Below are positions 23,890-35,622 of a stretch of 64,000 nucleotides of DNA, in pieces. The position numbers and the translations under genes were made by a program. The stretch's first letter is position 1. Each line of letters starts with the position of its first letter. Origin of the DNA: Siphonodentalium dalli (taxonomy: Eukaryota; Mollusca; Scaphopoda; Gadilida; Siphonodentaliidae); contig CP136067.1 in NCBI GenBank assembly GCA_032622095.1, positions 177,848,556-177,912,555 on the forward strand, read 5' to 3'. Below the pieces are notes generated by a model, which saw only the letters and a program-made list of their open reading frames with translations, made no database searches and was not told the DNA's origin.

Positions 23890-24446
23890 CACACAACGGG
23901 TATTACGGGTATAGTCGCACAAGAGTGGTACGGGTATAATCGCACACGAGTAGTACGGGTATAATCGCACAAGAGTGGTACGGGTATAATCGCACACGAG
24001 TATTACAGGTATAGTCGCACAAGAGTGGTACGGGTATAATCGCACACGAGTAGTACGGGTATAATCGCACACGAGTAGTACGGGTATAATCGCACACGAG
24101 TAGTACGGGTATAATCGCACACGAGTATTACGGGTATAGTAGCACACGAGTAGTACGGGTATAGTCGCACACGAGTGGTACGGGTATAGTCGCACAAGAG
24201 TGGTACGGGTATAGTAGCACAAGCGTAGTACGGGTATAATCGCACACGAGTAGTACGGGTATAATCGCACACGAGTATTACGGGTATAGTCGCACACGAG
24301 TAGTACGGGTATAGTCGCACACGAGTAGTACGGGTATAGTCGCACACGAGTGGTACGGGTATAGTCGCACACGAGTGGTACGGGTATAGTAGCACACGAG
24401 TATTACGGGTATAGTAGCACACGAGTATTACGGGTATAGTCGCCTA
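23890..24446. repeat. 25-bp minisatellite, about 22 units
   Basis: The unit CACACGAGTAGTACGGGTAT plus AATCG is arranged head to tail with small substitutions (TAATCG/TAGTCG, ACGAGT/AAGAGT). Because 25 is not a multiple of 3, the open minus frames rotate through three phases, giving long ORFs of C-D-Y-T-R-T-T-R type. It begins 70 bp after the 39-bp array and is unrelated to it. No spacer-repeat structure. Confidence 0.9.
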
Positions 24447-26180
24447 TCGTGTTTTGAATGTTAGTCACATGTTATTGATATTAAGAAGATCTTTGTGGAA
24501 TTTGGCCCCATGATATTCTTCTGATCAAGTTGCATTGTTGATTATTTCGGTTTCAACTGTTATTTCCTTTGCAAACAGGGGGGGGGGCGGCCTGAAAAAA
24601 AATTCAGGCACGTATACTGATTTTTAACTTTCGACCCTTGTTGGGACCCACCCCCGCGTCCAAATTTGTTTCCGTTTTCGGCTTTTTTTCCGACCATTTT
24701 TGGACACCCACCCCCTTTTAACAGCTGTGTATTAATTTATGTGCATACTATTTGTCATGGATGTTAACATTGACATGTAGATAGGAACGAGTCATTTTGG
24801 GGTCATTCGGCCAAAAAAACATGGCTTCGAGCAGTCATCTTTGATTTCAAAATTTGCAACAAAATACAACACGATAACTGTCTGCAGTCAGTTTAGCAGT
24901 TAGAATTACATTACTAATCTTATTCTAAGGTGTTTTAAGCCAAACTCATTGCAAAAACAGTCAACAAATTTGCTGGAAAAAAATTTGAGTTGCGGAAAGA
25001 CAAAAAAAATTGGTGCCATCGACCACCCACCACCCTGTTGCATATATATGTTAAATGTTTATTTAATCTTCAAAACACCCCTTGCTCTTGCAAACAAATG
25101 GGTCTTGAATTATATGTATGTACAAGCTGTATCCAGTTTTTTTTATATTCCGACTGGTATGCTGGAAAAAAAGGCATGAGGGTAGTATATTTACATCTCA
25201 GTCTCATAAACCAGTAAGTGGCAAAACTCCTCAAAGATAATCCCTGGTTCACGGCCCGCACAATCTGACCAATAATCGTACTTCGCTCTCAAAAAGTTTT
25301 TAAACAACCGAATCTCAAACATCGTTTTCTTGATGTATGTCGATTTCCATTTGATGTCATACACTTTTTAAGCAAAGATATATTCATTAAGTATATACAC
25401 ACGCAATCATACTGGTCCACATATCGTCTCGTGGCAGTTATTGGTCGTCTTTAAAGGGGGACTGTACACTAAATCCGGCCATGTATGGGACCATCTCCAT
25501 ACTCAACACAATGTATGCACAAAATGAATGAATTTGAGTCATGGATTAGTGCAAAATACACGCACGTGCTATAGGAACGATACAAAGAGCATGGTAATTG
25601 CATGTATACTGAAATTCATAAATACATTTCCATTGTAATTACCATGTTGTTTCGCATCGTTCATAGAGCACATGAGTGTACTTTGCACTAATCCATGGCT
25701 CAAATTAATTAATTTATTGCATATATTCCGTTGAGGGTAAGGTTATAATACACCAAATACAAATTAGCAGAGTGATTTCCCCTGAGACCCCCATAAGCAT
25801 AAAAACAATTATGACAGCTGAATGGTCAATGATACATGGATGAAAAGTGCATGAAAAAATGCACAAACTAGTTTCCCGACGAGAAACATCAAATATGGCC
25901 ACATGGTGAACGGTTGAGGATGTCCAATTGCCGAATAATTTATGGGAGGGTTGTTGGGTTTTTTCTATGTCACTTTGTTCTCCATTTTAAGGGTAGTGTG
26001 ACGTTTGTCAACAGTGTGACGCAGTACGCTGACAAGTACTTTTGGGCACATTTTTGTGTGTCTAAAAGGACGTTCTTTAATTTTGATACTCGCGCAGGGT
26101 CAACGATTTCCTGCGAATACAGGCCAGCGGGATGTGTTAACATTGAGGCCTATGGAAGTCATTTGGTATATTGTGACCGT
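24447..26180. other. Probable 5' flank of MFS copy 1; first exon not identified
   Basis: By comparison with copy 2 a short exon with an ATG and a donor should lie upstream of 26,700. None with a GTRAGT donor and an acidic dileucine motif was recognised. A 139-codon frame at 25914-26333 has no recognisable domain and overlaps the TIR element. Confidence 0.5.
25450..25706. mobile_element. Partial TTAA-type end plus palindromic MITE
   Basis: A TTAA followed by AGGGGGACTGTACACT matches the TIR of the element at 56,376. From 25,531 to 25,706 two arms (AATTTGAGTCATGGATTAGTG and complement) form a 175-bp palindrome. No second end is seen, so this may be one nested or truncated unit. Confidence 0.55.
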
Positions 26181-26641
26181 ATTAGGAGGGTATCACCCCC
26201 ATTTTTGGTACGCGGGATTCAGGGTATTTTGAAGCCGTACGCGGGATTCATACCCCGAATTAACTGGTATTCGGGTTCAAGCAAAACATCTTGGACGCAG
26301 GTTTTGATGGCGCAAAATAATATTTTGTGCTAGTTATCTGTATGAATGTGTGGGTAGAATAGCTTATTGGGCATATTCGAACACCATGCCTTCATAAAGC
26401 ATCATTAATCGTATCATAACGGCATCATGACGCCCATAATACTCTACTACAATATCATGTCAGGTATAATGGATCATAATGTGTCTATGTAACTTCTGCT
26501 TGTATCTGTCTGATATTAAAACAGTCAATTTGTATGTCATTTATCGCATAGTATTTCTTAACATGTATTCAGGATTCACCCCCCCCCCCCCCAAAATTAA
26601 CTGGTATTCAGGATTCGGGGGAGGGGGTGATACCTTCTAAT
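26181..26641. mobile_element. TIR element next to MFS copy 1
   Basis: The ends ATTAGGAGGGTATCACCCCC and complement bracket about 460 bp containing a poly-C run near 26,580 and two ATTAACTGGTATTC words. The right end lies 58 bp upstream of the acceptor of exon 2 of MFS copy 1. Confidence 0.6.
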
Positions 26642-26699
26642 AGGAGATGTTCCATAAATAGCAGGATTTAGTGCACAGTATCCATTTAATGTCTTCCAG

Positions 26700-26847
26700 A
26701 GAAGGGTTTCATACGACCGGAAAGTGTTGTTGTGTTGGATTTGTGTTGCTGTTGCGTGTATAGAGAAGATTGTGAATGGATCCGTACTGTTCTCGGCAGT
26801 TTACGCAACCGATCTGAAAGAGACATTCAACTTCACCCAGACCGATG
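26700..26847 (+). CDS. MFS copy 1, exon 2
   Basis: It follows an AATGTCTTCCAG acceptor and reads RRVSYDRKVLLCWICVAVAC, then IEKIVNGSVLFSAVY and FNFTQTD, ending in phase 1 at GTTAGT. It is 12 nt shorter than the exon of copy 2, which has a longer hydrophilic start. The reading frame upstream of the acceptor is closed by a stop and has no ATG, so a further 5' exon is needed. Confidence 0.8.
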
Positions 26848-27900
26848 GTTAGTGTAACACAATATCAACATTTGTTAATCTAAATATGCACGGTTGTCTA
26901 CAAATCATATTTCAAAACTCCGTGTTTCCAAGACCCTTCTCAAGACAAGTCTTGAGTGTTGACACATATATGTATGGAAATTCACAAAACATGTAAAGGA
27001 TCCAACTGGCGGTAATTTAATGTTTTATAAATCCGAATGAAAGTAGGAAAACTTCACAATTGTAAATGCTTTGTCATCTGGTTCACAAATAGTGTAACCC
27101 ATCCTTTTATCGGGAGACCAACATTTACTTTTGCCAAATAATTTGCCAAATGAAAATATCCCTGATAGTATCATTTTCTGCAACCTTGAGTCGTATGTTT
27201 CGACACTCGCGGTTTAAGTGACTTGTGTGGTTTATCATACAACAATAAACCAATCACCGAACAATAAAATTGTAGAAGGGTCGCTTCACCTGAAGGGTAC
27301 ATCACACGTTATAGCTAAACCTATGTAAACCCCACCACCACCACCACCACCACCACCACCACCACACTAAATACGGGTAATCGCTCACCCATCAATACTA
27401 ATGCTATCAGTGCATCTTAATGAAGATGTTAACTTTTCATAGACCTTATAAACGCCACTAATATAATAATATTGTGAGAGTTTCCTGAAACGAATGGTAT
27501 TGATTGACCAATATTTTTCAACTTTCTTGAGGAATTCAAAAGTGACTTGCCAAAACATTTGCCAAATGAAATATTTTATGCCAAATGTGAATTATTATTG
27601 CCATTGGCAAATTTGGCAAGTGACAGCGCGAACCTTTCCCAAATCCCTTTGTAATTTGATGAATCACAATACAATTTGTTTAAAGTAACACAGTAGGAAA
27701 ATATAGCCTTGTTAAAAAGTATATTTTAGGCGAAATGCGGTTTTGAACATTTACATTTCAGAAATACCACAACATAATTTGGACTTGATTAACGAATGAT
27801 ACTGTTGAACAAATTGAGATAACACAAAAACCCAGGTACTACCATTTTCCTAATAGTATAATGCAGTTGTGGGAGAGAACCCAGAAAATGACCACTTTCT

Positions 27901-28301
27901 TTATTAGAGACCTTTCGAAAAATCACGAATACGATTACGGATATGGAAATATCCTGCCAGTATACGGCCAAAATTCGATCTTTACGCACGGGGGTTGTTA
28001 TGTGAGACGAAATATACCACACGCAGTTTAATTATGTACAGATGTATCAAGAATGTGCCACCGGTCCTGCTTGGGGGCACTCTAACATTATCCGTGTGGT
28101 TTATTACACACGGATAAGAACATGGGGTCTGAAAGAGACACAATACTCTTTCCATCAAATATATGTGTAACTGAATATAGTTGGGCATATGCCATCTCAC
28201 CAATTAGCCATCGTAGGTGAATTGTGCTGGAGTCAACCTTATACTAGGACAATATACCCTATCCGTAATCGTATTCGTGATTTTGCGAAAGGTCTCTATT
28301 A
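27901..28301. mobile_element. MITE with about 40-bp TIRs in MFS copy 1 intron
   Basis: The arms TTATTAGAGACCTTTCGAAA and its complement continue into ATCACGAATACGATTACGGA and complement. The interior is AT-rich with no coding potential. The right end is about 40 bp before the acceptor of exon 3 (28,339). Confidence 0.8.
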
Positions 28302-28338
28302 AAATAAAGCAACCTAGTACGTTTATGTTTTACTTCAG

Positions 28339-28545
28339 TTGAAATAATACTATCAGCAACAGTGATTGGACAAGGATTGGCGTTGATTCCAGGAATGGTT
28401 GTGGACCATATGGGTCCGCGCGTTACGTCCACGGCCGGCCTATTGGTCGTGACGATATCACTACTGCTGATCTGGAGTTCAACGAAGCTGCTAGAATTCT
28501 ATAAAAGGAACTCCTATCTTGTAGCTGTATACTTCGTTCTCCTGG
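28339..28545 (+). CDS. MFS copy 1, exon 3
   Basis: This 207-nt exon follows TTTTACTTCAG and ends at a GTAGGT donor in phase 1. It encodes VIGQGLALIPGMVVDHMGPR, a leucine/isoleucine-rich helix, and EFYKRNSYLVAVYFVLLG. The next exon is 4.6 kb away because the intron holds a LINE remnant (28,700-30,300). Confidence 0.9.
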
Positions 28546-28699
28546 GTAGGTCAACTCATTCCATGTGTACATACTTTGGTTAACCATTTCTGTAGTAAAT
28601 GAACTATCCAATTCAGTTATAATATGTTATATTGCCACCCTGTGTGGTCGCCTATTTTTGAGCTCCTGATTTATGTATTATTACTTTGGACAAAAAACT

Positions 28700-30310
28700 C
28701 TGAAAATGTTAGTGATATTCCTAATTTCGTGGCTATGCTCAGTTGCAGCTAATGTTACAACTTTTGTAACCTTTTGTTTAGTCCTGTCAAGGGCTAATCA
28801 CTCTGCTAATCCGATTCCCACATTCGCAAATGTATTCATACCTTCATCGGACTTATACCTGTTAACTGCCAACATGATCAGATACAGTTCATTCGAACTT
28901 CACGCCATCAACCAAACAATGGACCACACATATCATCAGCCTAGAGCATGTGTTATCAAGGCACTGATGAAGGGAAGGTTGTTGAAACCTGATCTGTGTA
29001 TTCACACTAAAAAGTGTGATACGGTGTACCACATCAAGACGGTTGCACCCCAATGCAGACAATGCACCCATAACTACAACAGCTACATAGGTGTAAATAT
29101 TAACAACCTGAGAAACCTCAACAAAGACTTGACTTATCCACTATCTACTACCGATGATGACCAACTTTCACATGATCAGCTACATGTGGTTTCCCAAAAT
29201 ATCAACTTCTCAACTGTGAATTCAAGATCTCTGAGGAAAAAAGTGCCTGATTTTCTAGAGGATGTAGTCAACAACAGCATAGACATTTGAATGGTTACAC
29301 AGACCTGACTAAACGATAATAATGCCGTGACAATCTCGTCTCTTTGTTGTGATGGTTATATTTTCATTTAGACCGACAGAGAGAGACGAAACTAAAGCGC
29401 CTCAAATTGTGGAGAACTGTATTGTGGACATTAGAGCGTGGATGATTACCAACCGACTCATGATAAATGACGAAAAGACTGAATTCATAATAATTGGTTC
29501 TCGACAACAACTGCAGAAAGTCAACATCAGTTCAATTCATGTGGGAGACGCCGACATACCAACAAAGGACATTGTTCGCAACCTGGGATCGTATTTTGAC
29601 ACAAACATGACAATGGATAACCATATCTCTAATATGTGCAAGAAGGCGTTCAGAGGTTTATACAAAATCCGACAAATTGGACAATACCTCGATGTAGACT
29701 CAACTAAGACATTGGTCCATGCTTTTGTAACTAATGTAATTCTTTACTGTATGGACTACCGGATTACCAGTGTGATCGCCTGCAAAAAGTGCTAAATGCT
29801 GCGGCGCGAGTTGTATCATACACTCCTCGGCATGAACATATAACTCCAGCTCTCAAGCAATTACACTGGCTGCCAGTGGAGTATCGAATCATGTTCAAAA
29901 TCATTTTGATTGTATTCAAATCTCGTAATAACATGTCACCATTGTATATACAGGATATGATCAAAGACAGAAATGTGTGTACATATGAATTACGATCTGA
30001 TAGTAGTATGCTTTTGTACATTCCTTTCAATAAACAGAAAGCGTTTGGCGATAGGGAATTTTCATTTGGAGGTCCACATCTATGGAATAGCATTCCACCT
30101 CACTTGAAAATATTCGCTGATTTAAATAAGTTTAAGACCGGCCTCAAAACATATCTCTTTGAAGTAGCATTTAATTCCTAGATATATGTGCATGTACATG
30201 TATTATGCTGATTAGGCAATGAGCTCGGTGTAATTTAAAGTAAAGCGCCGTTGAATATGTACTCTCATAATATTGAGCGCTATACAAATTAATTATTGTA
30301 TTGAATAAGA
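28700..30310 (+). mobile_element. Internally deleted LINE inside the last intron of MFS copy 1
   Basis: An open frame (28673-29290) ends with VNSRSLRKKVPDFL and NNSIDI, the first motif of an APE endonuclease. About 60 bp later another frame (29349-29795) reads WMITNRLMINDEKTEF, GSYFDTNMTMDNHI and KAFRGLYKIRQI, the RT connection domain, and a third (29789-30181) continues AAARVVSYTPRHEHITPALKQLHWLPVEYRI to the end of the protein. The rest of the endonuclease and the RT catalytic core including YxDD are missing. The 3' end has GCGCTATACAAATTAATTATTG near 30,290, typical of CR1/L2 tails. The element lies in sense orientation in the intron between 28,545 and 33,145. Confidence 0.82.
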
Positions 30311-31020
30311 GTATTCTTTGGAACTGTGTAAAAACACGACCATTGGTCGTTCGTTGAACCTACATGTATTATCTGAACATTTCCCTCCAATTAATATGAA
30401 TCATTCTGCTCTTGTATTATCTGTTTTTCTGTATGTTGTCTGATTTTATGACCTGAACACCCCTCTAAATATATAATGGAACGTTCCAAGATATACTTTG
30501 ATAACCGATGAGAGCATCCATTCGGTATACAAATGGTTAACTGTCCTATACATTATTTTTGAAAATCAGTGTCTCATTTACCTACGACGTCACCCCGCAC
30601 GCACACCATCACAGATAACATCATAATTGTACAGCACTGTTTTAGCTAGTATTATAGTATTATTATACATGTATACACGAGGCACGACTGTGCTTGATAA
30701 TAATTTTAAATAAGGATAGTTATCGCATATCTCCGTGATAGTAGACAAACGCAAGATATATCCAATATCAGTGACCAAACGTATATTTATCTTTATTATG
30801 TCAGCTCTTGCGTTTATCCAATCAGCGTCGATAAATATATTTATCACATAATTTGGCCATAAAAGCAGTTTCATAATTATCGGTAATAGACACGTTTAAT
30901 ATCAGCGCGTGCGATGACGTCACGGCGTTCTTCAAATAACTTGCGATCGCTGTAGTTTATGATTGTTGTTTTCGATGAATATTTCGCGTTGGTTCGGGTT
31001 TATTTGATCATGTGATAAAA

Positions 31021-31166
31021 GGTATCTCATACTCGTCCTATTTTATACGTAATTTATCAAACTCGTCTTCTAAATTCTATTTGAACCTCGGTAAACCTCG
31101 GCTCAAATCGAATTTAGTGAACTCGGTTGATAAATTCCGTATAAAATAGAAACTCATGTGAGATCC
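31021..31166. mobile_element. Palindromic element, 146 bp
   Basis: GGTATCTCATACTCGTCCTA and the CTATTTTATAC arm are mirrored on the right by ATAAAATAGAAACTCATGTG and AGATCC. It lies in the last intron of MFS copy 1, after the LINE remnant. Confidence 0.65.
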
Positions 31167-31354
31167 TCTATATAGTGACTGTGTATGAACCCATGTTCGG
31201 TCGATGATGTCGTTAGTGACCTCATGTGAAATCAATATAAGGTGCTTATCCATCATCTTGTTTTTCAGAAATAAAAAACTCTGTTGCGGTGAGCGAATTG
31301 AAAGTGCGCAAAATTATAACTGAGCAAAAAATAGTTCTGCATATATATAGAACT

Positions 31355-32090
31355 AGAAGGTGACCCGACTTCGTTCGGGCTATTCAAAAACCAAATTTCA
31401 AGTCGATAGCTCCACCCGTTTCCGAGATCTGGTCTGCGCATGCGCGAAGCTGGCGTCTCACGGGCTCGGCGACCCGATAAAATTCGTATCCGGGGCAAGA
31501 TACATTCACATACCAAATTTCAAGTCGATAGCTCCACCCGTTTCCGAGATATATATATTGCCCAATGTCATTTGCGGATACCTCGGCCGGTGATGAGTTA
31601 ACGCGACATCGACCGGTTAAGAGTTAAACGCGATCACGTCACGATCTGTTGACGGCGTAATATATTTACGGAATGTTTTTTGATGAGCGAAGCATGGTCC
31701 TGCGTTCTTCCCGATAATTAAGGTAGAAACTTTAAACGTACACAGGCGTGTGATACATCATTGGAAAGATGAAGCGCCACAGATTCTAACCGTGCAAATT
31801 ATATCACTGGCAATTTATTATTCGCGCTATATCGAATCGATTTGTGAGCACCGAACTGAAATATATTAGCGCAAAACGGCGTAAAAACAGTTTTGACATC
31901 GGCACGTGAAAAGTTGACCTCGGATCTGAAAATTAATATGCCTATGCCACTTCCCGACCGATAGTATCCTCACTTACGAAGTTTCATCGAAATCGGGTCG
32001 GCCGTTTTCGAGTTCATCGCGAACACACACACATACCACAGACCACAGATATACAGACAGATCTTCCAAAATATATAATAGATATATATA
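31355..32090 (+). mobile_element. Dispersed repeat with a duplicated 38-bp word (Helentron-like?)
   Basis: The word ACCAAATTTCAAGTCGATAG followed by CTCCACCCGTTTCCGAGAT occurs at 31,390 and 31,515. The start GGTGACCCGACTTCGTTCGGG and the end with CACACACACATACCACAGAC are like dispersed repeats with polymorphic AT-rich ends seen in marine invertebrates. No ORF. Confidence 0.4.
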
Positions 32091-32689
32091 CATAGAAGTA
32101 AGATATTTCATCATCATCATCATCATCATTTATTGCAGAACAAGTCTTGCGACGTTTGGTTCCAATATTAATTTATTATACATTTGTAAGTGCATACCCA
32201 TACCGGTATGTCACAAACGTTGCTAATGATCAGTCATATCCGTACTTCTTTTGGTACATCAAGAAGAAAGAGTCAATTATTGTGTTGAAATCGTCCAAAG
32301 ATGTTATTTCCACTACCACATTGGGAAGGCTATTCCACGACAATACTACATGTTGCGTGAAAAAGTATTTCCCCGATATCTTTATTTGAATGTGGCAGCT
32401 GTAGCTTCCAATATGAAGTTACACACATTAAGGGTGGGGAATCACGTGGTTTTGAGTTGAGTATCAAGCATTCAAAATGGCCGATCGATCGCAAAACGCG
32501 ACCAGAAACGAGGAAAAAGGTAATAACTATTATAGGCTGTGACATATTATATAGTATTTTGGCAGATACTAGAATATCCTATACTATTTTTCAAACAAGG
32601 TGTTACCTTATCTGTGTCCAAACTCACATTCTGACCAAAGTTGTCAGTCGAAGGATTCCCCTATATAGATGTACGGACTAGTATATTCC

Positions 32690-32915
32690 ACAAACTTCCG
32701 ACTGGCAACTTTTGTCAGAATGTTTTAGAAATCTAGAGTATTTCGGAACAACTCTAGTTAAGGTGTCAACTTGTTTTTAAAATAAACTAGCACATGCTCG
32801 TAACTTCCGACTGGCAACTTTTGTCAGAATGTTATAGAAATCTAGAGTATTTCGGAACAACTCTAGTTAAGGTGTCAACTTGTTTTTAAAATAAACTAGC
32901 ACATGCTCGTAACAG
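32690..32915. repeat. 110-bp tandem duplication
   Basis: The stretch CTTCCGACTGGCAACTTTTG to ACTAGCACATGCTCGTAA occurs twice, starting at about 32,695 and 32,804, with one base changed. It is in the last intron of MFS copy 1. Confidence 0.85.
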
Positions 32916-33012
32916 TCCAAATGCTATATGTTTGTGTCAGTTCCTTATATTATGCTTTTGTACTTTTGCGCTCGTCTATGCCATTTTGAATACGTTGTAC
33001 TCACCAACCTCG

Positions 33013-33118
33013 AAACCACGTGATTCCCCACCGTATATATAAACCACGTGATTCCCCACCGTATATATAAACCACGTGATTCCCCACCGTATATATAAAC
33101 CACGTGATTCCACACTGT
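33013..33118. repeat. 28-bp repeat, four units, before exon 4 of MFS copy 1
   Basis: AAACCACGTGATTCCCCACC then GTATATAT repeats almost exactly four times up to 27 bp before the acceptor at 33,145. Inverted copies of the CACGTG word occur at 32,438. It could interfere with or help splicing of the exon. Confidence 0.85.
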
Positions 33119-33144
33119 GACATTGTTCACTTCGTTATTTCCAG

Positions 33145-34134
33145 GTAATGGCACAATGTTCTGCTACACATCATCCCAAGTTACATCAATAGCCAATTTA
33201 CCGTCCTGGCGGGGAATCATCGTCGGAGCCCAGGCCTCGTCATATGCCATTAGTTCGGTTGTTTTTTCGCAAATTCACGCCAATTTCTTCGAGGATGGAG
33301 ATGACTCCAGAACACATTTTGAGAGCTACATATATACTATTTCTCTTGGTATGCTTTCTGGTAATAAATGCATTGTGTGTTTTGTTTTCTAAATTCTACG
33401 ATAAATCCTTGATAGAAAATTGTAATACATTTCTAGATACTAATAATGAAAATTCCAAGATCAGGCGCTTGGTTTCCTTATTAAAAATGGTCTCGAGTCG
33501 TTCCTATATCATATATTTGCTGCCGTTCGTTTGTCTTGTTTCTGTCACATTTACGGGATTTAATAATTCAACAATAGTGACCAAATCACTAAGTATCACA
33601 CAGGCCAACGAACCCACATTCCTCGCATTCAGTATTGCTGGAATGTTTACGGCTCTGCCTGTCGGAATTCTGGCTAATAAATCTGTTAAAATGCGAATCT
33701 ACATTTTACATGCCGCAGGTATTGTCTTACTCATCTGTTTCATCATGATGTGTGTTTCTAGTGACAACGCTTACGTGTTCACTGTGGCTACTGCGTTGAT
33801 GTCGGTAGGTCTTGGCTGTGTCTTTGCCGTTATTCCAACGGAACTTGCTGTGCGTTTTGGAATTGCCAAATTCGGAACACTGTTCGGTGCGTTGAGGATT
33901 ATACAGTGTCTGGTTAACTTTATCATTGCATACGTATATGGATATCTCTATGAAAGGAACATCCACGGAGAGGGTGAAATCGACTGTTATGGCATGTCAT
34001 GTGTCCGCCCAGGCTATATATTCTTATTGACAATCACATGTGCATCGTTGGTAGTAACAACCGCGGCTATAGTCTGTCCAACGTGTTTGAACCCAATAAC
34101 ACATGCCGGAGACAACCATGACGAGCAAATGTGA
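33145..34134 (+). pseudogene. MFS copy 1, exon 4, with a single frameshift near 33,330
   Basis: The exon starts after CGTTATTTCCAG. Its first 60 codons match copy 2 (NGTMFCYTSSQ, WRGIIVGAQASS, FSQIHANFF). The frame then closes at 33,390-33,392, while the homologous coding continues in the next frame from about 33,330 (FLLVCFLVINALCVLF) to 34,134. The change lies in the low-complexity stretch TACATATATACTATTTC. Everything after it, including segments 7-12, is uninterrupted. Confidence 0.85.
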
Positions 34135-34360
34135 CGTAGCAGGATCAGTGCATTCACTTTAAACATATTTTATATGTATACATTTATAACACAATACAAA
34201 ACACATTAATTTACAATACATTGTTCTAAAAGTGACAGTATGGCTATAACAGATAGTATGTACCGGTGCAAATTGATATTGTATTTTGTTGATAAAGCTC
34301 TACAAGCATATGGTCTAGTTAGCCCATACGAAGAGTTTGTTGAGGTTCTAAATATGCCAA

Positions 34361-34660
34361 TATGTATATAAGGATTATCTGTCATGTGGACTGTTTTTAT
34401 GGAGATGTAACCGTGAGGTAAGTGATCATAACGTGTGTAAAACCCGAAGGGTTTTACATACAAGTTATGACCACTTACCTCACGGTTACATCTCCATAAA
34501 AACAGTCCACATGACAGATAATCCTTATATACATATTGTAACCGTGAGGTAAGTGATCATAACGTGTGTAAAACCCGAAGGGTTTTACATACAAGTTATG
34601 ACCACTTACCTCACGGTTACATCTCCATAAAAACAGTCCACATGACAGTTAATCCTTATA
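34361..34660. repeat. Large palindrome with partial direct duplication
   Basis: The first palindrome (34,361-34,535) has arms of about 75 nt around AACCCGAAGGGTT. From 34,538 a direct partial copy (AACCGTGAGGTAAGTGATCA and on) repeats the same hairpin and the right arm. It starts about 230 bp after the stop of MFS copy 1. Confidence 0.85.
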
Positions 34661-35220
34661 TTTATATACATTTAGGGAAAAAGCCACTTTTGTAAATGTA
34701 TTTAAATCGAAAAGTGTATCGTGACAAAAACCAGCCCAAAATATCTCATCGCACCCTTGGCAAAAGTTAACAGGAACAATTTCTCTTTATATTGAAACCC
34801 GATGATTTATTAAGTCAATCATGCGCGAGTCCAAATGCGCCCAAAACATTACGCGTTCGTCTTTCCAAAACCTATGACGCGTCGATGTAATTATGAGGCT
34901 GCAGTTATGAGCTTGTTGCGCGTTCACCGAGAAATAATTGCAACTAGCCACGTGGGCGCCGACCAATCAGAATGCTGGATTTAGTGATAATCACACTTAG
35001 TATGTAAATATACATGTATATGGGGAGATTTTAAGGAATTTATTATTATTAAAGGTCAGAGCTATATGATTCAATACTATAATTTGAGATGAATCGTGAT
35101 GATTGAAGTAAAGGGGTTGACGGGGTTAATATTAATGCATGTAGTAAATCATTTGACGAGCGGATGTGGCGTCCCGAATGTAGGGTGTCAGGCACAGACC
35201 TCAAAATATGAAAACATTTT
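34661..35220. other. No gene seen
   Basis: AT-rich; the palindromes before it and MITEs after it are the only structure. Confidence 0.5.
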
Positions 35221-35622
35221 GCAGAATGAGGTTCCCAAGGGTGAATTTAGTGACGATACAACAAAGCGGGCTAGCATAACTAAAATCACCTTCTGTGGAC
35301 CTCATCTTCTGAGGAAAGCATCTTTATTGTCAACGCTGATAATATTTTTTTAGTTTATTTAGACACTTCTTAATAAAGTTTCCTTTTATTTGTTTGTTTA
35401 TTTTTTCGATATCCCCAAATTGGCAGACGACACAATGCAAAACCAAGGTGCCCAATGGGTGCACTTCACCAACTTCAGCATCTCGGAACTTAAATCTGAG
35501 TCTACATGTAGGTCTCCCATAGCAGATGAATCCATGCAGAATGAGGTCCCCAGAGGGTGAATTTGGTTACTCTAGTCCGCTGTGTAGTGCCACTAAATTC
35601 GCCATCTGAGGACCTCAGTGCA
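35221..35622. mobile_element. Two copies of the GCAGAATGAGG MITE
   Basis: Copies at 35,221-35,312 and 35,536-35,622 have the same palindromic ends as 16,831-16,923. The first contains CGGGCTAGCATAACTAAAAT, the second has a slightly decayed right end. About 220 bp separates them. Confidence 0.75.

Larger units (their letters stand above)
26700..34134 (+). pseudogene. 12-TM MFS transporter, copy 1, frameshifted in its last exon (first exon not found)
   Basis: Three exons are visible: 26700-26847, 28339-28545 and 33145-34134. Their acceptors, donors (GTTAGT, GTAGGT), lengths and phases match exons 2-4 of copy 2. The protein has the same landmarks: ACIEKIVNGS, TVIGQGLALIPG, DHMGPR, MFCYTSSQVT, SWRGIIVGAQ and IDCYGMSCVRPGY. 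In the last exon the frame that opens it fails after HFESYIY near 33,330, and the match to copy 2 continues one frame over through about 260 sense codons to a stop at 34,132-34,134. This is one indel. The long conserved downstream frame argues for a very recent lesion, an assembly error, or an unrecognised tiny intron. No starting exon homologous to 48768-48830 was recognised upstream. The role would be as for copy 2. Confidence 0.75.

Noticed and set aside
23824-24422. Long minus-strand ORFs of CDYTRTTRVRLYPY type
   Set aside because: They come from the 25-bp minisatellite rotating through three frames; no start context or domain.
23890-24446. Possible CRISPR-like array
   Set aside because: Repeats are directly head to tail without unique spacers, and the locus is eukaryotic.
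25914-26333. 139-codon plus ORF upstream of MFS copy 1
   Set aside because: It overlaps a TIR element, has no recognisable domain and cannot be joined to exon 2 by phase and donor with confidence.
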